Assembly (NCBI GenBank): GCA_003140915.1
Contig: PLLI01000061.1
Span: 1-6,099, forward strand
Reading direction: 5' to 3'
DNA length: 6,099 bases
DNA from: Candidatus Omnitrophota bacterium
GTDB taxonomy: Bacteria; Omnitrophota; Gorgyraeia; 2-01-FULL-45-10
Part shown: positions 1-6,037 of the stretch, piece by piece
How the letters are laid out: each line of letters opens with the position of its first letter
How positions within the stretch are numbered: position 1 is the first letter of the stretch
Program-made: the position numbers and the translations under genes
Notes under the pieces: model-generated
Database searches by the model: none
Told to the model about the DNA's origin: nothing
What the model saw: only the letters and a program-made list of their open reading frames with translations

Positions 1-1067
1 AATTCCCCGAAATATCCGGAATTTTCCATAGCCTCCAGGCATATTTTTTTAGCGAGGGCGTCGGTCCCTTCAAGAAGTGTTTTAACATAAGGCAGCGCCG
101 CGCGGATATACACGGTCATTACATTTTTGACGCTATCGAGAACGTAGAGAGAGCCGTCATTGAGCAAGTCGATGATAGCTGCGACGGACTCTTCGCCTAT
201 CAGCTTAGACAGGGCCCTCACGGCGTGCATCCTTACAAACCACACATCGTCGCGCAGGCATCTTTTTATCGTCTCCGCCGACTCGTTATTTCCTATATCG
301 CCCAGGCAGTCACAGGCCGCCGCTCGTACATCCGGCGACTCATCTTTTGTAAGTTTTTCGATATCTATACGGTATTTTACCGGTTTGAATTTGACGAGCA
401 GCCTCAACGACCAATATCTGACTGCCGGGTCAGGATCGCGTGTCAGCTTAATGATTTCATCCGATATCTCTTGGGGGAAGTATTCGAGCGCTGCCACAAC
501 CTTGCGTCTTGAGTTGGGATCGCGTTTCAAAAGGTTGAGAAGGGCGATCGCGGGAAACATCTTCTTCGTTTGGCTTACAGCAAGGATCGCGAAATATGAT
601 ATATCGGGGTCCTTGCTCTTTAGCGCTTCCTGAAGTATGGTCACCACAGACTCGTCTCCCCATAACCCAAGGGCGATTATCGCTTCGATCCGGCGCCATT
701 TGTTTCTGGATTTTTTTGCAGTCTCTTCGAGAGTTTTTATGGTGTCGGCGGTGAGGAAACACTTTTTGAATATATCTTGCTCATACTGATTAAAAAAGAC
801 GGCGTCTCTTCTCCTGTTTGTTTCAACGTCGACAAACTGTTGGACGGTGGCGTTGGAGGCGGTTTTGTCGCGCGCGGAGACAGGCTTGCCGGATAAGAAA
901 AGACGGTAGAGGTTCTCTTTGATCTCTGTTAATTTCCGGTTCCTCGTGTCATCGGCGCGTTCTTTTATGACGATGTAAGCGAAGATGAGTATTCCTAAAA
1001 ATACGGAGGCGCATAATAATATAAGATCGATAATGCTTATTATTTCGCCGTGATAATTATATGCCAT
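1..1067 (-). CDS. Membrane-anchored HEAT-repeat protein, C-terminus cut off by window edge
   Basis: This open frame starts at the ATG at 1067 and runs without a stop for 355 codons to the left edge, so the C-terminus is missing. Residues about 11-35 form one hydrophobic membrane segment. It is preceded by an uncharged or acidic N-terminus and followed by K36, R38, R42, R44 and K45, so the positive-inside rule puts the rest of the protein in the cytoplasm. Residues 40-120 look alpha-helical and charged. From about 123 onward I see seven to eight helical-pair repeats of 28-32 residues of HEAT/PBS-lyase type, clearest at 244-305 (SPDVRAAACDCLGDIG and WFVRMHAVRALSKLIGEES). Such alpha-solenoids usually act as protein-binding scaffolds; no catalytic motif is visible. 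The start codon overlaps the stop of the upstream barrel gene by one base (TAATG), which implies translational coupling and shared function. The partner is unknown; a glycosyltransferase encoded further left is a reasonable guess. The HEAT assignment is strong and the role is inferred. Confidence 0.88.
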   Translation of the reverse strand, partial: MAYNYHGEIISIIDLILLCASVFLGILIFAYIVIKERADDTRNRKLTEIKENLYRLFLSGKPVSARDKTASNATVQQFVDVETNRRRDAVFFNQYEQDIFKKCFLTADTIKTLEETAKKSRNKWRRIEAIIALGLWGDESVVTILQEALKSKDPDISYFAILAVSQTKKMFPAIALLNLLKRDPNSRRKVVAALEYFPQEISDEIIKLTRDPDPAVRYWSLRLLVKFKPVKYRIDIEKLTKDESPDVRAAACDCLGDIGNNESAETIKRCLRDDVWFVRMHAVRALSKLIGEESVAAIIDLLNDGSLYVLDSVKNVMTVYIRAALPYVKTLLEGTDALAKKICLEAMENSGYFGE

Positions 1068-1918
1068 TAAAATTTAACCGTTGCTCCGAAATCCAGGCTT
1101 CGTTTTATGAATTTTGGTTTTTCCGTTCCGTAACCGCACCCCACCCGGCAGGTTATACCTTTGTACACATTCAATGTTACGCCGGTAAAGACTATATATC
1201 CGGTCTCGCTGTGCGCATGGATGCCGTAAATATCGTAGAGGCGCTCTCCGAAGGCCACACCTCCATAAAGCCGCAGGAAATCCGTTATGGCGAAGTTGCC
1301 TTTAACTATGCCGAAATGGGCAGCGTCCCGGCTCTCTATCCAGGATACGCCGTAGTTGGCGCTTATGTAGTGGTCGCCGAAATAGTATATAAGGCCGGGG
1401 TATACATTATGGACGTCTCCCGAGGTATGATAGGCCCTGTAATTGTAACCGATCTGCCAGTAGACGTCCTTGATGAGCTTGTGGGCATATTCCGCTATTG
1501 TCTGAAAATTATAGATGTAGTTGACATCCCAGCCGAACCCGGTCTCAATATGCGCGTACGAGTCCTTAAAGGTCAGGTAAGAGCCGAAATTCGCGGTGTA
1601 GTCGTTATTGCCGAGGCGGTCGTATTCCGAAACGGAAAAATATCCGTGGACGTTCTTGTGGATATATCCGAAAGTATTAGTGAGCTCGTCCCAGTGGCCC
1701 GTGCGGTTGCCTTCTACTACGAGGCTCGGTTCGTAGAATGAATCGAAGTACCACTGGTCTTTCTTTTCGACAGTCTCTTTAAGTACAGATAATGGAGGTG
1801 TTATTCTCCGGATCAGTCTTTCCGTGTCGGTTTGTTCCGCGGCAAAAATTGTTGACGGCACTACCGATACAAAGAAGATCGCAGCGAATAAGCAGTTCCG
1901 CGTGTGGCGGGATGGCAT
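1067..1918 (-). CDS. YaiO-family outer-membrane beta-barrel protein
   Basis: This 283-residue protein begins with a Sec signal peptide: positive residues R4, H5 and R7, a hydrophobic core at about 9-25, and a likely cleavage near the AA at 26-27. A short charged helical stretch (30-55) follows. The remainder alternates aromatic and polar residues in beta-strand fashion, rich in Tyr, Phe, Trp and Gly, and ends in Phe (ATVKF), a typical outer-membrane insertion signal. The segments WQIGYNYRAYH (154-164), PGLIYYFGDHYISANYG (174-190) and LRLYGGVAFGERLYDI (215-230) match my recollection of the YaiO family, and the length is close to that of E. coli YaiO (about 257). In E. coli, yaiO lies near a family 2 glycosyltransferase gene (yaiP), so a role in surface glycan export or assembly is suspected but not proven. 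The start at 1918 lies 5 bases after the regulator gene, with AAGGGG upstream as ribosome binding site. C257 and C261 near the C-terminus are unusual for a barrel. Confidence 0.85.
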   Translation of the reverse strand: MPSRHTRNCLFAAIFFVSVVPSTIFAAEQTDTERLIRRITPPLSVLKETVEKKDQWYFDSFYEPSLVVEGNRTGHWDELTNTFGYIHKNVHGYFSVSEYDRLGNNDYTANFGSYLTFKDSYAHIETGFGWDVNYIYNFQTIAEYAHKLIKDVYWQIGYNYRAYHTSGDVHNVYPGLIYYFGDHYISANYGVSWIESRDAAHFGIVKGNFAITDFLRLYGGVAFGERLYDIYGIHAHSETGYIVFTGVTLNVYKGITCRVGCGYGTEKPKFIKRSLDFGATVKF

Positions 1919-1923
1919 TTGGT

Positions 1924-2310
1924 TTAGCGCCCCTTAAAATCTTCGGATATGCCTATCGCTGTCGTTATGTTCTGTATTTCTCTCTGCAGGTCGTTCGTCT
2001 TTACGATAAATCCCGAGGCATTGAATTTATTGGCAAGTTTGAACCTCTCCTCGTTCGAGAATGCAGTGATGATGAAGACGGGGATCTTGCTGTTCGTCTG
2101 CCGTATCTTCTTCAAAACGTCGAGCCCGTCCATTCCCGGCATGAGTATGTCGAGTAACACGGCGGCGGGGTTTTCGGTCTTGAATTTTTCAATTGCTTCG
2201 TTCCCATCCATCGCGGTAATAACCGAATAGTTGTTGGCCTCGAGCCTCAATCGTATCATTTCTAAAAAATCTATCTCGTCATCCACCACCAATATTTTTC
2301 GCTTCGCCAT
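1924..2310 (-). CDS. Single-domain (receiver-only) response regulator
   Basis: This 128-residue protein is one CheY-like receiver domain with nothing after it. The acidic pocket is D10-D11-E12, the phospho-accepting aspartate is D54 (in VLLDILMPGMDG), the switch threonine is T82 (FIITAF) and the conserved lysine is K104. The lysine is followed by Thr instead of the usual Pro. All residues needed for phosphorylation are present. It has no DNA-binding, enzymatic or RNA-binding output domain, so it must act by binding another protein or pass phosphate onward. It lies 28 bases after the histidine kinase gene, which is its obvious phosphodonor, and 5 bases before the YaiO-type gene, so control of the envelope module is likely. 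The start is well supported by a purine-rich AAGGAAGGGG ribosome binding site 7 bases upstream. The family call is firm; the target is unknown. Confidence 0.95.
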   Translation of the reverse strand: MAKRKILVVDDEIDFLEMIRLRLEANNYSVITAMDGNEAIEKFKTENPAAVLLDILMPGMDGLDVLKKIRQTNSKIPVFIITAFSNEERFKLANKFNASGFIVKTNDLQREIQNITTAIGISEDFKGR

Positions 2311-2338
2311 GATACACCCCTTCCTTATAATTATTTTG

Positions 2339-4003
2339 TCAAATTTTGGGTAGTGTAAAGGTGATCTTCGTTCCCTTCCCTGATTCGCTCTCTGCCCATA
2401 TCCTGCCCTTATGCGCGGTCACTATACCCTTTGCTATGGCCAGGCCGAGCCCTGTGCCCTTTTCGCCGGGGCCGGTAACTCGGCCGAACTGCTGGAATTT
2501 ATTGAATAATTTAGGTATATTCTCTTTTGCTATCCCGATGCCCGTATCCGCTACCGATATCTCGACGGCGTCGCCCTTATCTTTCGCTTTAACCTCAATG
2601 AAGCCTTTGCCGGTAAACTTATATGAATTACCGATCAAATTAGTTAAGACTTGCGTGATCGCGTCCATATCGCCGTGTATTATAATACCTTCCTTCGGGA
2701 GATCGGCGCGCAATGTCAGACTCTTCTCTTTTGTCTTTAATTCGAAGGCGGCCAGGACTTGCCTTATAACCGATATTACCTCGAAGGCCTCCTTCCGGAC
2801 CTCTATCTTTCCCGACTCGATCCTCGATATGTCCAGAAGGGAGTTGATTATCCGGGCCAACCTGTCGACGTTGTTCTTTGAGACGGTGAGGATCTTGGCC
2901 TGCTGCTCGTTTACCGGACCGGGGATCTTATCCAACACAAGGCTTATACCTTCTTTCGTTATAGAGAGCGGCGTCCTGAGTTCGTGTGAAACAGTGCTGA
3001 TGAATTCGTCCTTTAATTTTTCGATGCGCGTACGTTCGGTGATATCCGAAAAACTTTCTATGATCCCTATAGTATTGCTGTTTTTGTCTTTAAGGCGCCC
3101 CGTATTCTTCAGTATCGTCAATGTGCGGCCGTCTTTTGTCCTGATGGGACATTCTTCTCCAAATACAGGCTTGATATCCGTGATCTTGTGGACGGCGCAT
3201 TCCTTGCTGCAAAGGAATGCCTCGAACATCGTACATACCTTCCCTATCGCTTCCTCCTTGGAATAACCGGTTATTTCGGTAGCCCTATCGTTCCATTCTG
3301 TGATTCGCATTTTGCTATCAAGGGTGAATATTGCGCTCGGTGATATGCGGAAGAGAAGCTCGGCTTGCTCTTTTGCCCGGCGCAATAATTCTTCCGATAT
3401 TTTGTGTTCCGTTATATCGCGCGATATCGTTGAGGCGCCGGTTATATTGCCTGAGGCGTCGCGTATGGGGGATATCGTCAGCGAGACATCTATCATCTCG
3501 CCGTTTTTCCGCCGGCGGATCGTTTCGTAATGTTCGATGGATTCGCCGTGCCGCACCTTATCTATAAGCTTCGGTATCTCATTGAAGCGTTCGGAAGGTG
3601 CCAGGAAGGATATGGGTTTTCCTTTTATTTCGTCAGCCGTGTAACCGTAAATCTTTTCAGCGCCGCGGTTCCATGTCACGATCCGTCCATCCAATGTTTT
3701 TCCGATAATAGCATCGTCGGATGACTCGACGATCGCGGCAAGCCTGCGCAGTTCTTTTTCAGTTGCCTTCCTCTGAGCGATTTCCCTGGAGAGCGGCCGG
3801 AAAATTAACATATATAATGAAGGATATGCCAATAAAATCACAAGGAAACCGTCGACTATAGATTCCGGGAGAATAGAAAGGCGGAAGGCATCGGTGATTA
3901 CATTCGTTACCACATCGGTAATAAATACAACGAAAAGAAGCGTTATGAATAAATTCGCGGCGGTATGGCTTTTCACTTTTTTATTTGTGCTGCGGTTTTT
4001 CAT
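2339..4003 (-). CDS. Membrane PAS-PAS sensor histidine kinase
   Basis: This 554-residue kinase has two N-terminal membrane helices (about 17-39 and 48-69) joined by only about 10 residues, so it has no real periplasmic sensor and probably senses in the cytoplasm or membrane. A linker leads to PAS domain 1 (about 83-196, ending in the classical DITEH) and PAS domain 2 (about 207-322, ending in SDITERTR). PAS 2 contains C257, C265, C269 and C285, a possible metal or redox site. The HisKA helix follows with phospho-accepting H340 in STVSHELRTP. The HATPase_c domain holds the N box (TNLIGNS, N459), the G1 box DTGIG (486-490) and the G2 box GTGLG (516-520). All catalytic motifs are intact. It is the first gene of the left operon, about 16 bases downstream of a predicted start site, and is followed by its likely partner regulator. 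A weak AGGTAG lies about 8 bases before the ATG; the next Met is residue 65, beyond the first membrane helix, so this start is preferred. Confidence 0.96.
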   Translation of the reverse strand: MKNRSTNKKVKSHTAANLFITLLFVVFITDVVTNVITDAFRLSILPESIVDGFLVILLAYPSLYMLIFRPLSREIAQRKATEKELRRLAAIVESSDDAIIGKTLDGRIVTWNRGAEKIYGYTADEIKGKPISFLAPSERFNEIPKLIDKVRHGESIEHYETIRRRKNGEMIDVSLTISPIRDASGNITGASTISRDITEHKISEELLRRAKEQAELLFRISPSAIFTLDSKMRITEWNDRATEITGYSKEEAIGKVCTMFEAFLCSKECAVHKITDIKPVFGEECPIRTKDGRTLTILKNTGRLKDKNSNTIGIIESFSDITERTRIEKLKDEFISTVSHELRTPLSITKEGISLVLDKIPGPVNEQQAKILTVSKNNVDRLARIINSLLDISRIESGKIEVRKEAFEVISVIRQVLAAFELKTKEKSLTLRADLPKEGIIIHGDMDAITQVLTNLIGNSYKFTGKGFIEVKAKDKGDAVEISVADTGIGIAKENIPKLFNKFQQFGRVTGPGEKGTGLGLAIAKGIVTAHKGRIWAESESGKGTKITFTLPKI

Positions 4004-4025
4004 GGCCGGCTACCTATTTTTGTTT

Positions 4026-4054
4026 AGTATATTTTATCGTATTGAAAATGTCAA
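4026..4054 (-). promoter_or_regulatory. Predicted sigma-70 promoter of the kinase-regulator-YaiO-HEAT operon
   Basis: On the minus strand the -35 box TTGACA (4049-4054, perfect consensus) and the -10 box TATACT (4026-4031, five of six) are separated by exactly 17 bases. Transcription would begin near 4019-4020, giving a leader of about 16 bases before the kinase ATG. It lies between a hairpin that ends the previous unit and the first gene of a four-gene operon, exactly where a promoter is expected. I see no clear operator or palindrome next to it. Confidence 0.78.
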
Positions 4055-4080
4055 AGGAAATCATCGGTTTTCAAAATTTT

Positions 4081-4116
4081 AAGGCCCTTGGCGTCCGTCT
4101 GGACATCAAGGGCCTT
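4081..4116 (-). terminator. Hairpin, probable intrinsic terminator after the DUF2934 gene
   Basis: A perfect 10-base-pair stem (4081-4090 with 4107-4116, AAGGCCCTTG/CAAGGGCCTT) is extended by a 4-pair inner stem (GTCC 4093-4096 with GGAC 4101-4104) closing a GTCT loop, with a 2x2 internal mismatch between them. On the minus strand the stem is followed by AAAATTTTG, so the T-tract is short and displaced by four bases. On the plus strand only a few T residues follow. The position, 31 bases past the DUF2934 stop and just before the kinase promoter, supports termination of leftward transcription. Efficiency could be incomplete because the T-tract is imperfect. Confidence 0.68.
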
Positions 4117-4147
4117 TGAAAAGTGCTCTCTTGGTCTTACCTGATCA

Positions 4148-4330
4148 TTAAAAGGTTTTTTGTCTAACGATGCGCTCCGCTTCCAGCCAGTCATCCACTG
4201 CGCGTCCGGACTTACGGCCCCTTTTTTCATAAAGCTCGTATGCTTTTTTCCTGACCAGGTCGGTAAACTGGTTGCTGCCGGATTTTGCCGACTGAGAGGG
4301 TATCGTTCTTCCCATAATAGTCTTTGCCAT
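4148..4330 (-). CDS. Small DUF2934-family protein
   Basis: This 60-residue basic protein has a flexible Ser/Gln-rich N-terminus (about 1-22) and a C-terminal segment, RKKAYELYEKRGRKSGRAVD followed by DWLEAERIV, that fits the DUF2934 pattern (helix with AYELYE, then RGR.xG, then DWLEAE). The family is small and of unknown function in many Gram-negative bacteria. I see no signal peptide, membrane segment or metal site. A ribosome binding site GGGGGTGA lies about 6 bases before the ATG. The gene is separated by 90 bases from the ferritin-like gene upstream and followed by a hairpin, so it may be expressed on its own as well as by read-through. The high charge could suit a nucleic-acid or protein partner, but that is a guess. 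The family assignment is from memory of the motif. Confidence 0.88.
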   Translation of the reverse strand: MAKTIMGRTIPSQSAKSGSNQFTDLVRKKAYELYEKRGRKSGRAVDDWLEAERIVRQKTF

Positions 4331-4374
4331 ATTTAATCACCCCCGCTCCGAAATGTATTTTACCTCACTCTAAT

Positions 4375-4403
4375 AGGATACAGCGTTCCGCTCATCATGT
4401 AAA
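4375..4403 (-). promoter_or_regulatory. Possible sigma-70 promoter before the DUF2934 gene
   Basis: On the minus strand TTTACA (4398-4403, five of six to consensus) is followed after 17 bases by TATCCT (4375-4380, four of six). Transcription would start near 4368, about 38 bases before the DUF2934 ATG. The match is moderate, and in a 90-base AT-rich gap such matches can occur by chance. No terminator hairpin is visible after the ferritin-like gene, so read-through from the upstream operon is also possible. Confidence 0.4.
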
Positions 4404-4420
4404 TTGCCTGTTTCGTCTTT

Positions 4421-4909
4421 TTATTGACTTTTTTCCACATATTTTTGCTTCAATTCACTTAGATAGATCAGGTGTTTCTTTTCTTCATCTATGAGTTCCT
4501 GGACTTTTTCTCTGTGAGAAGACGCCATATATTTGAGGAGCTCGTTAAAGAATAGTATAGCATCCCTCTCGAAGCCTATCCCGTATTGGATAGCGGTCAG
4601 CGGGGCGCGTACATTTTTTGAAAACCATTCTGCTGAGACCTGTTTATATAAAATATCGTCCACGGCTGCCTTGACATAAGTTATGAGCTCGCCCGGATAA
4701 GATTCGGTCGCTTCAGACTCTTCGAGCGTATTCCTTATTTCCGTAAATTTCTTGATATGGGTCTCTTCCCAATCCCTCAAGCGGGAGAAGAGGTCTTTCA
4801 TATCTTTTTCTTCGAATTTCAAGGCCACATAACCATAAAAGTCGCGGCGCTTGCGTTCTTTCTCTATCCCCATATCTATCACTTCAGCCGCATTGAATAC
4901 ATTGGCCAT
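4421..4909 (-). CDS. Ferritin-like (rubrerythrin-type) diiron protein
   Basis: This 162-residue, wholly helical and highly charged protein shows the duplicated ferritin-like pattern. Helix A has E16/E18 in GIEKERKRRDFY, helix B has E48 and H51 in DWEETHIKKF, helix C has E114 in GFERDAILFF, and helix D has E143 and H146 in IDEEKKHLIYL. These glutamate and ExxH pairs are the expected diiron ligands of rubrerythrin-type four-helix bundles. The C-terminal rubredoxin CxxC domain of true rubrerythrins is absent (the protein has no cysteine), so this is the domain-only type. Related proteins handle peroxide or iron in anaerobes and microaerophiles, but the substrate here cannot be read from the sequence. 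It starts 18 bases after the phosphofructokinase gene with a strong AAAGGAG ribosome binding site, so it is probably co-transcribed. An iron-free structural version is possible, but the ligands look intact. Confidence 0.88.
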   Translation of the reverse strand: MANVFNAAEVIDMGIEKERKRRDFYGYVALKFEEKDMKDLFSRLRDWEETHIKKFTEIRNTLEESEATESYPGELITYVKAAVDDILYKQVSAEWFSKNVRAPLTAIQYGIGFERDAILFFNELLKYMASSHREKVQELIDEEKKHLIYLSELKQKYVEKSQ

Positions 4910-4927
4910 GCCGAGCTCCTTTCATCA

Positions 4928-6025
4928 CTATTTTTTGTCGCCAAAAGATGTGTCGAGAGACCTTGCGGATTTTATCAACGGATGATCGAGGGGTATCTTC
5001 CTTGAACCTTTAGAGACTTCTTTTAATGAAACCTTGACAAGCTTGCATTTCTGGACACCGACCATGGACCCGAATTCCTGGGCCTGTATCATGTCGACCG
5101 CTTTCGTGCCGAGCTCGGTTGCCAGCACCCTGTCATACGGCGTGGGCGAGCCGCCCCGCTGAAGGTGGCCCATTACTACGGTGCGCGTTTCTATCCCTGT
5201 CATATTTTCGATCTGCTGACCCAGGACGAATCCTATACCGCCGAGCCGGATAGGGTCGGAACTCTCTTTTACTATGCGCTGTATCACTATATCCCCGCCC
5301 TTCGGCTTGGCGCCTTCAGCCACTACTATGATGCTGAATTTTTTGCCGCGGCTGTGTCTCTCTCGTACTTTTGCGACGATCGCATCGATCTGGTAAGGTA
5401 TCTCAGGGATGAGTATTATATCGCCGCCGCCCGCTATCCCCGAATGTAGCGCGATCCAGCCGGCATTATGGCCCATAACCTCGACTATCATGATCCGGTG
5501 GTGTGATTGAGCGGTCGTGTGAAGCCTGTCTATCCCCTCGGTGGCGATCCAGACGGCGGAGTCGAACCCGAAAGTTATCTCGGTCCCCATTATGTCGTTA
5601 TCTATCGTCTTCGGCACGCCGATAACCGGCACGCCATCCTTGAAAAGCTTGTATGCTATGCCGAGCGTGCCGTCTCCGCCTATTACGACAAGGCAGTCAA
5701 GCTCCATATCATCAATATTGTCGAGTGCGCGCCTCGAGAGGTCTTTAAAGACAAGCTTATCCCCATTTTTTATCGCGTATCGATAAGGATTTGCTTTCTT
5801 GGATGTGCCCAGGATCGTGCCGCCAACGGTAAGGATGCCGGATAGCTCGCGCAGCTGCAGCTTGCGGTATCTGTTATTCACCAGACCTTCGTAACCATCC
5901 TCTATCCCTATTATCTCGGCGTCGTCTTCGAGCATCGCTTTTCTCGCCACTGCGCGAATGACCGCGTTGATTCCCGGGCAATCGCCGCCGCCCGTGAGTA
6001 TCCCGATCTTTTTTTTCTTATTCAT
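4928..6025 (-). CDS. pfkA: 6-phosphofructokinase (mixed-signature, group III type)
   Basis: This cytoplasmic enzyme phosphorylates fructose 6-phosphate to fructose 1,6-bisphosphate in glycolysis. It is 365 residues, longer than the E. coli enzyme (320). Visible motifs are the nucleotide loop TGGGDCPGIN (11-20), LGTSKKANP (72-80), GGDG (116-119), the catalytic PKTIDND (138-144, D142 as base), MGHNAG (184-189) for the sugar phosphate, PEIPY (207-211) and GHLQRGGSP (286-294). The phosphoryl-donor determinants are mixed. Gly in GGDG (E. coli position 104) favours ATP, while Lys in PKTIDND (E. coli position 124, Gly in classical ATP enzymes) is shared with pyrophosphate enzymes. This Gly/Lys pair is known from group III enzymes, of which actinobacterial examples use ATP, so ATP is more likely. 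The start has AAGGGG 7 bases upstream, and the gene ends in three in-frame stops (TAG TGA TGA). It follows another gene by 12 bases and precedes the ferritin-like gene by 18. Confidence 0.96.
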   Translation of the reverse strand: MNKKKKIGILTGGGDCPGINAVIRAVARKAMLEDDAEIIGIEDGYEGLVNNRYRKLQLRELSGILTVGGTILGTSKKANPYRYAIKNGDKLVFKDLSRRALDNIDDMELDCLVVIGGDGTLGIAYKLFKDGVPVIGVPKTIDNDIMGTEITFGFDSAVWIATEGIDRLHTTAQSHHRIMIVEVMGHNAGWIALHSGIAGGGDIILIPEIPYQIDAIVAKVRERHSRGKKFSIIVVAEGAKPKGGDIVIQRIVKESSDPIRLGGIGFVLGQQIENMTGIETRTVVMGHLQRGGSPTPYDRVLATELGTKAVDMIQAQEFGSMVGVQKCKLVKVSLKEVSKGSRKIPLDHPLIKSARSLDTSFGDKK

Positions 6026-6037
6026 AGTATCCCCTTG

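Noticed and set aside
160..633. A 157-codon plus-strand frame over the HEAT gene
   Set aside because: It is antisense to clear HEAT repeats and resembles no known protein.
457..762. A 101-codon minus-strand frame at 457-762
   Set aside because: It lies in another frame inside the HEAT-repeat gene, which is open across the whole stretch with regular repeats; this frame gives a low-complexity basic peptide.
1061..1741. A 226-codon open frame on the plus strand opposite the YaiO-type gene
   Set aside because: It is the exact antisense of a gene with a signal peptide, barrel pattern and tight operon spacing. Its translation is a Val/Ala-rich mirror of that gene with no recognisable domain and no ribosome binding site.
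2346..3266. A 306-codon plus-strand open frame opposite the histidine kinase
   Set aside because: The opposite strand encodes intact HisKA and HATPase motifs. The plus-strand translation is Ser/Pro/Phe-rich without any motif, typical of an antisense shadow.
4331..4420. A possible riboswitch or small RNA in the gap before the DUF2934 gene
   Set aside because: No stable nested stems or known conserved motif could be seen in these 90 bases; only a moderate promoter match is supported.
5165..5845. Several plus-strand frames of 81-112 codons opposite phosphofructokinase
   Set aside because: The minus strand holds every catalytic motif of phosphofructokinase; the plus-strand frames are short, mutually overlapping and without motifs.
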